Part shown: positions 62,100 through 64,000 of the stretch, piece after piece
Layout: every line of letters starts with the position of its first letter
Position numbering within the stretch: the stretch's first letter is position 1
Assembly (NCBI GenBank): GCA_016859345.1
Contig: CM029111.1
Span: 12,403,714-12,467,713, forward strand
DNA: 64,000 bases
Direction: 5' to 3'
Source: Istiophorus platypterus
Taxonomy: Eukaryota > Chordata > Actinopteri > Istiophoriformes > Istiophoridae
The notes under the pieces: model-generated
Seen by the model: the letters and a program-made list of their open reading frames with translations, nothing else
Databases searched by the model: none
Told to the model about the DNA's origin: nothing
Translations under genes and position numbers: made by a program

Positions 62100-62400
62100 G
62101 TCGGTGACCTTTCCCGCCATCAGGTCACTGTGCTCAACATGCTCCTGTCCTCTCCTCTCGTTTCCCACCCCTTCTCTTTTCATTTTGTCTCCTCCGCTGC
62201 ACATTCGCTCGTCTCCCCTCGTCTCCGCTGCTCATTTCTCTTCATGCATTTGTCCCTTTCCCTCTTCTCCACCTCCTCTCCTCCTTTCCTTTAGTCTCCT
62301 TTCCCTTTGCCTCCTTGCTTTCCCCTCCTCTCCTCTCCTCTTTTTCCGTCTCCTCCCCTCACTTTTCCTCTAATCGCCTCTCCTCCCCTCTCCTGTTTAG
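62100..62400. repeat. Polypyrimidine (CCTCTCC-rich) tract
   Basis: Nearly continuous C/T over about 300 bases with repeated cctctcct and cctcccc words. Low-complexity sequence, not coding. Confidence 0.75.
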
Positions 62401-63707
62401 CAGTTTATTTATTGCAGCAAAGGAAAACCAAGGACAAACCAAATCAAATGACAATCCGTTCACTGCATCACACCAAAGAACTCTTTTACTTCCTCACATT
62501 TCAGCCCTCCCTCAGTATTTGTCAAATTCCAAGTTGTAACATCTCGCATTTTCCACTTCTTGTATAGGAGCTCAAAATAGAAACAGCTGTTTTACAGTGG
62601 GCCCACGACAAGCGTCTTGTTATCTCCCTGCATGTGTCATTTTACAATGAGTCCCTGCCTGGGCTGTGTCGCTGAATGGATCCTGTGACACAAATTTGCA
62701 TGTTAAGCTGAACATTTCTCACTAGAGACAATTAATCAGCACACAGCAATTAATGAGTCTGTGTCCCCTAGTGATTAATTATGTCTCATGTGTCCAAAGC
62801 AGGGAAGATCCCAGCAACAGCTGTTTGTTCATGTCAGTGTTTTTATGGCGATCTCTGTTTTTTTAATTCAGTGTCTCGAAGAATAACGGGCTTCTTGGGA
62901 TATTAAGCATTAGAATTAGGTTTAAATGTAACAGAAATAAGAATAAACATTTGATGAAGGTCTGGCTTATTTGTTCTGTTTGTGGTTTACCACCAAACGC
63001 AACTAAAAACCAACTGATATGGACAAGAATTAAAGCAGGCTTAATGGAGAAGCTGCCCAACATTACCGAGAGGCAAAGCAGAAGCAATACAGAAGAGTGC
63101 CGAGGATGCTGCGGAAATAATGCAGGGTGATGTTCAAAGCTCAGGGATATTTTGTTTTGTGACTACAAAGAGAATTTCTATAACCTCCTCTTGAATTTCT
63201 GGGGCAGTTCTTGGTAATTGTGTCTGGGGGTGGTCATGTGTATACAGAAGGACTTTTTGGACAGGGACGGAGCTGACGGCGTTCAATGTTAATATCCGCT
63301 ACCCCTGAATCACATGTTGGCTTTGTTTTACTTCAGTGTAAATACAAGAAATCTGGTGATTTTGCCTCGTAGAAGTCAGCATCCCTATGCCTGGTCCTAA
63401 TCAAATGCATAAATTCACTTACATATCTCAGAGAACAGCAGGACAACGGAGAAACATTCTCCAAATCGACTGTAATGTGTCGCTGGCCGAGCAGGTGGGA
63501 ACACTGTGGTAAACAAACACAAACACGAAGACAGGGTGGAAGGAGAAATTAATACATTGTTGGGAATTATTATTAGATTCTTTTTGCATTGTACAGGGAA
63601 AAAATCAATTCCTACCTCAAACCGCCTGCAGCAAGATTCCTTCTCGTTAATACAAAGTTACATCAACTGTGTCATCATTAATTTCACATATTTTACTTGC
63701 TGACTAG
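62401..63707. other. Gene-free interval with a TAAT-rich, repeat-free core
   Basis: No exon recognised. The core at 62640-62840 has several attaat/aattaat sites in otherwise complex, non-repetitive sequence. Confidence 0.4.
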
Positions 63708-64000
63708 GGATAGTTTGTCGGAGCCGAGATTTCTCGTGTATCGTTTTCGCTGCAAGACGGCCAGCGTGCACGGCCCGTGGCATCGACGGGGATCCACAGA
63801 GCAGATCCGAGCCCTCCGAAGATTAACACCTTTGGACGTCTGCCTTCTGGCTCCCGCCACTGACTGCATCCACTCGAACAAAGACCCTACCCCTAGCGTG
63901 CCTGCGTCGCGCCCCCGGCTCCGCCATATGGACACGACGTTTGAAGTTATCGGGCCTGTTGCCACCACCGCATTTACCACATCGCCGCCCGAGGATTGTT
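63708..64000 (+). CDS. Possible 5' coding exon of an unidentified gene (cut by window edge)
   Basis: A CpG-rich segment follows a plausible acceptor (tttacttgctgactag at about 63692-63707). An ATG at 63928-63930 opens a frame, MDTTFEVIGPVATTAFTTSP then PEDC, which runs off the window. The same frame stays open upstream through the segment, so the true start or exon extent is unclear. I do not recognise the peptide. The overlapping minus-strand frame is also open, as CpG-rich DNA often allows. The gene-free 18 kb to the left would be its regulatory or intronic DNA if it is real. Confidence 0.3.

Noticed and set aside
63693..63980. A 95-residue minus-strand frame at the right edge
   Set aside because: It shows no recognisable motif; CpG-rich sequence is open on both strands here. 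Kept only as a reason for caution about the plus-strand call.
1..64000. CRISPR arrays, operons, phage or plasmid features
   Set aside because: The window is plainly intron-rich vertebrate DNA; tandem repeats here are microsatellites, without spacer-like regular structure.

Overview
The window is nuclear DNA of a vertebrate, almost certainly a percomorph teleost. The genes have many exons separated by short AT-rich introns with ordinary GT-AG junctions. Proteins read by hand from the exons match vertebrate families closely. The non-coding DNA carries repeats that I recognise from memory as typical of perch-like fishes, together with Tc1-like transposon relics and many CA/GT microsatellites.

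Layout, left to right. (1) 73-10807 (+): the 3' half of a type II procollagen gene (col2a1), 27 exons ending in a complete C-propeptide, then a long 3'UTR to about 12.6 kb. (2) 14691-21738 (-): aaas, encoding the nuclear-pore WD protein ALADIN, 16 coding exons, convergent with col2a1. (3) 22.1-24.5 kb: repeat-rich spacer with one orphan exon-like segment. (4) 24.5-36.05 kb (+): map3k12 (dual leucine zipper kinase, DLK), with a GC-rich, microsatellite-laden promoter region, 13 coding exons and a short 3'UTR. (5) 38.28-45.7 kb (-): pcbp2, a triple-KH poly(C)-binding protein with 12 coding exons and a non-coding first exon, convergent with map3k12. (6) 46-63.7 kb: no recognisable gene; transposon relics, percomorph repeats, a second GC-rich island (56.5-58.7 kb) and several TAAT-rich stretches that look like candidate regulatory DNA. 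(7) 63.7-64.0 kb: a GC-rich open segment that may hold the first coding exon of another plus-strand gene, cut by the window edge.

The aaas, pcbp2 and map3k12 genes also lie together at human 12q13.13, so this is conserved synteny rather than an operon; the gene products act in unrelated processes (cartilage matrix, nuclear pore, axonal stress signalling, RNA binding).

I found no prokaryote-style novel system. The most notable biological observation is in the collagen C-propeptide: the third of the eight conserved cysteines is serine, and the chain-recognition segment is diverged. This suggests a duplicate type II collagen chain with altered trimer assembly. Other observations include a Tc1-like element nested inside an older repeat in a map3k12 intron, and hairpin-forming or Z-DNA-prone sequence around the map3k12 promoter. 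All exon borders were placed by eye from splice motifs and reading-frame continuity; no database search was run.
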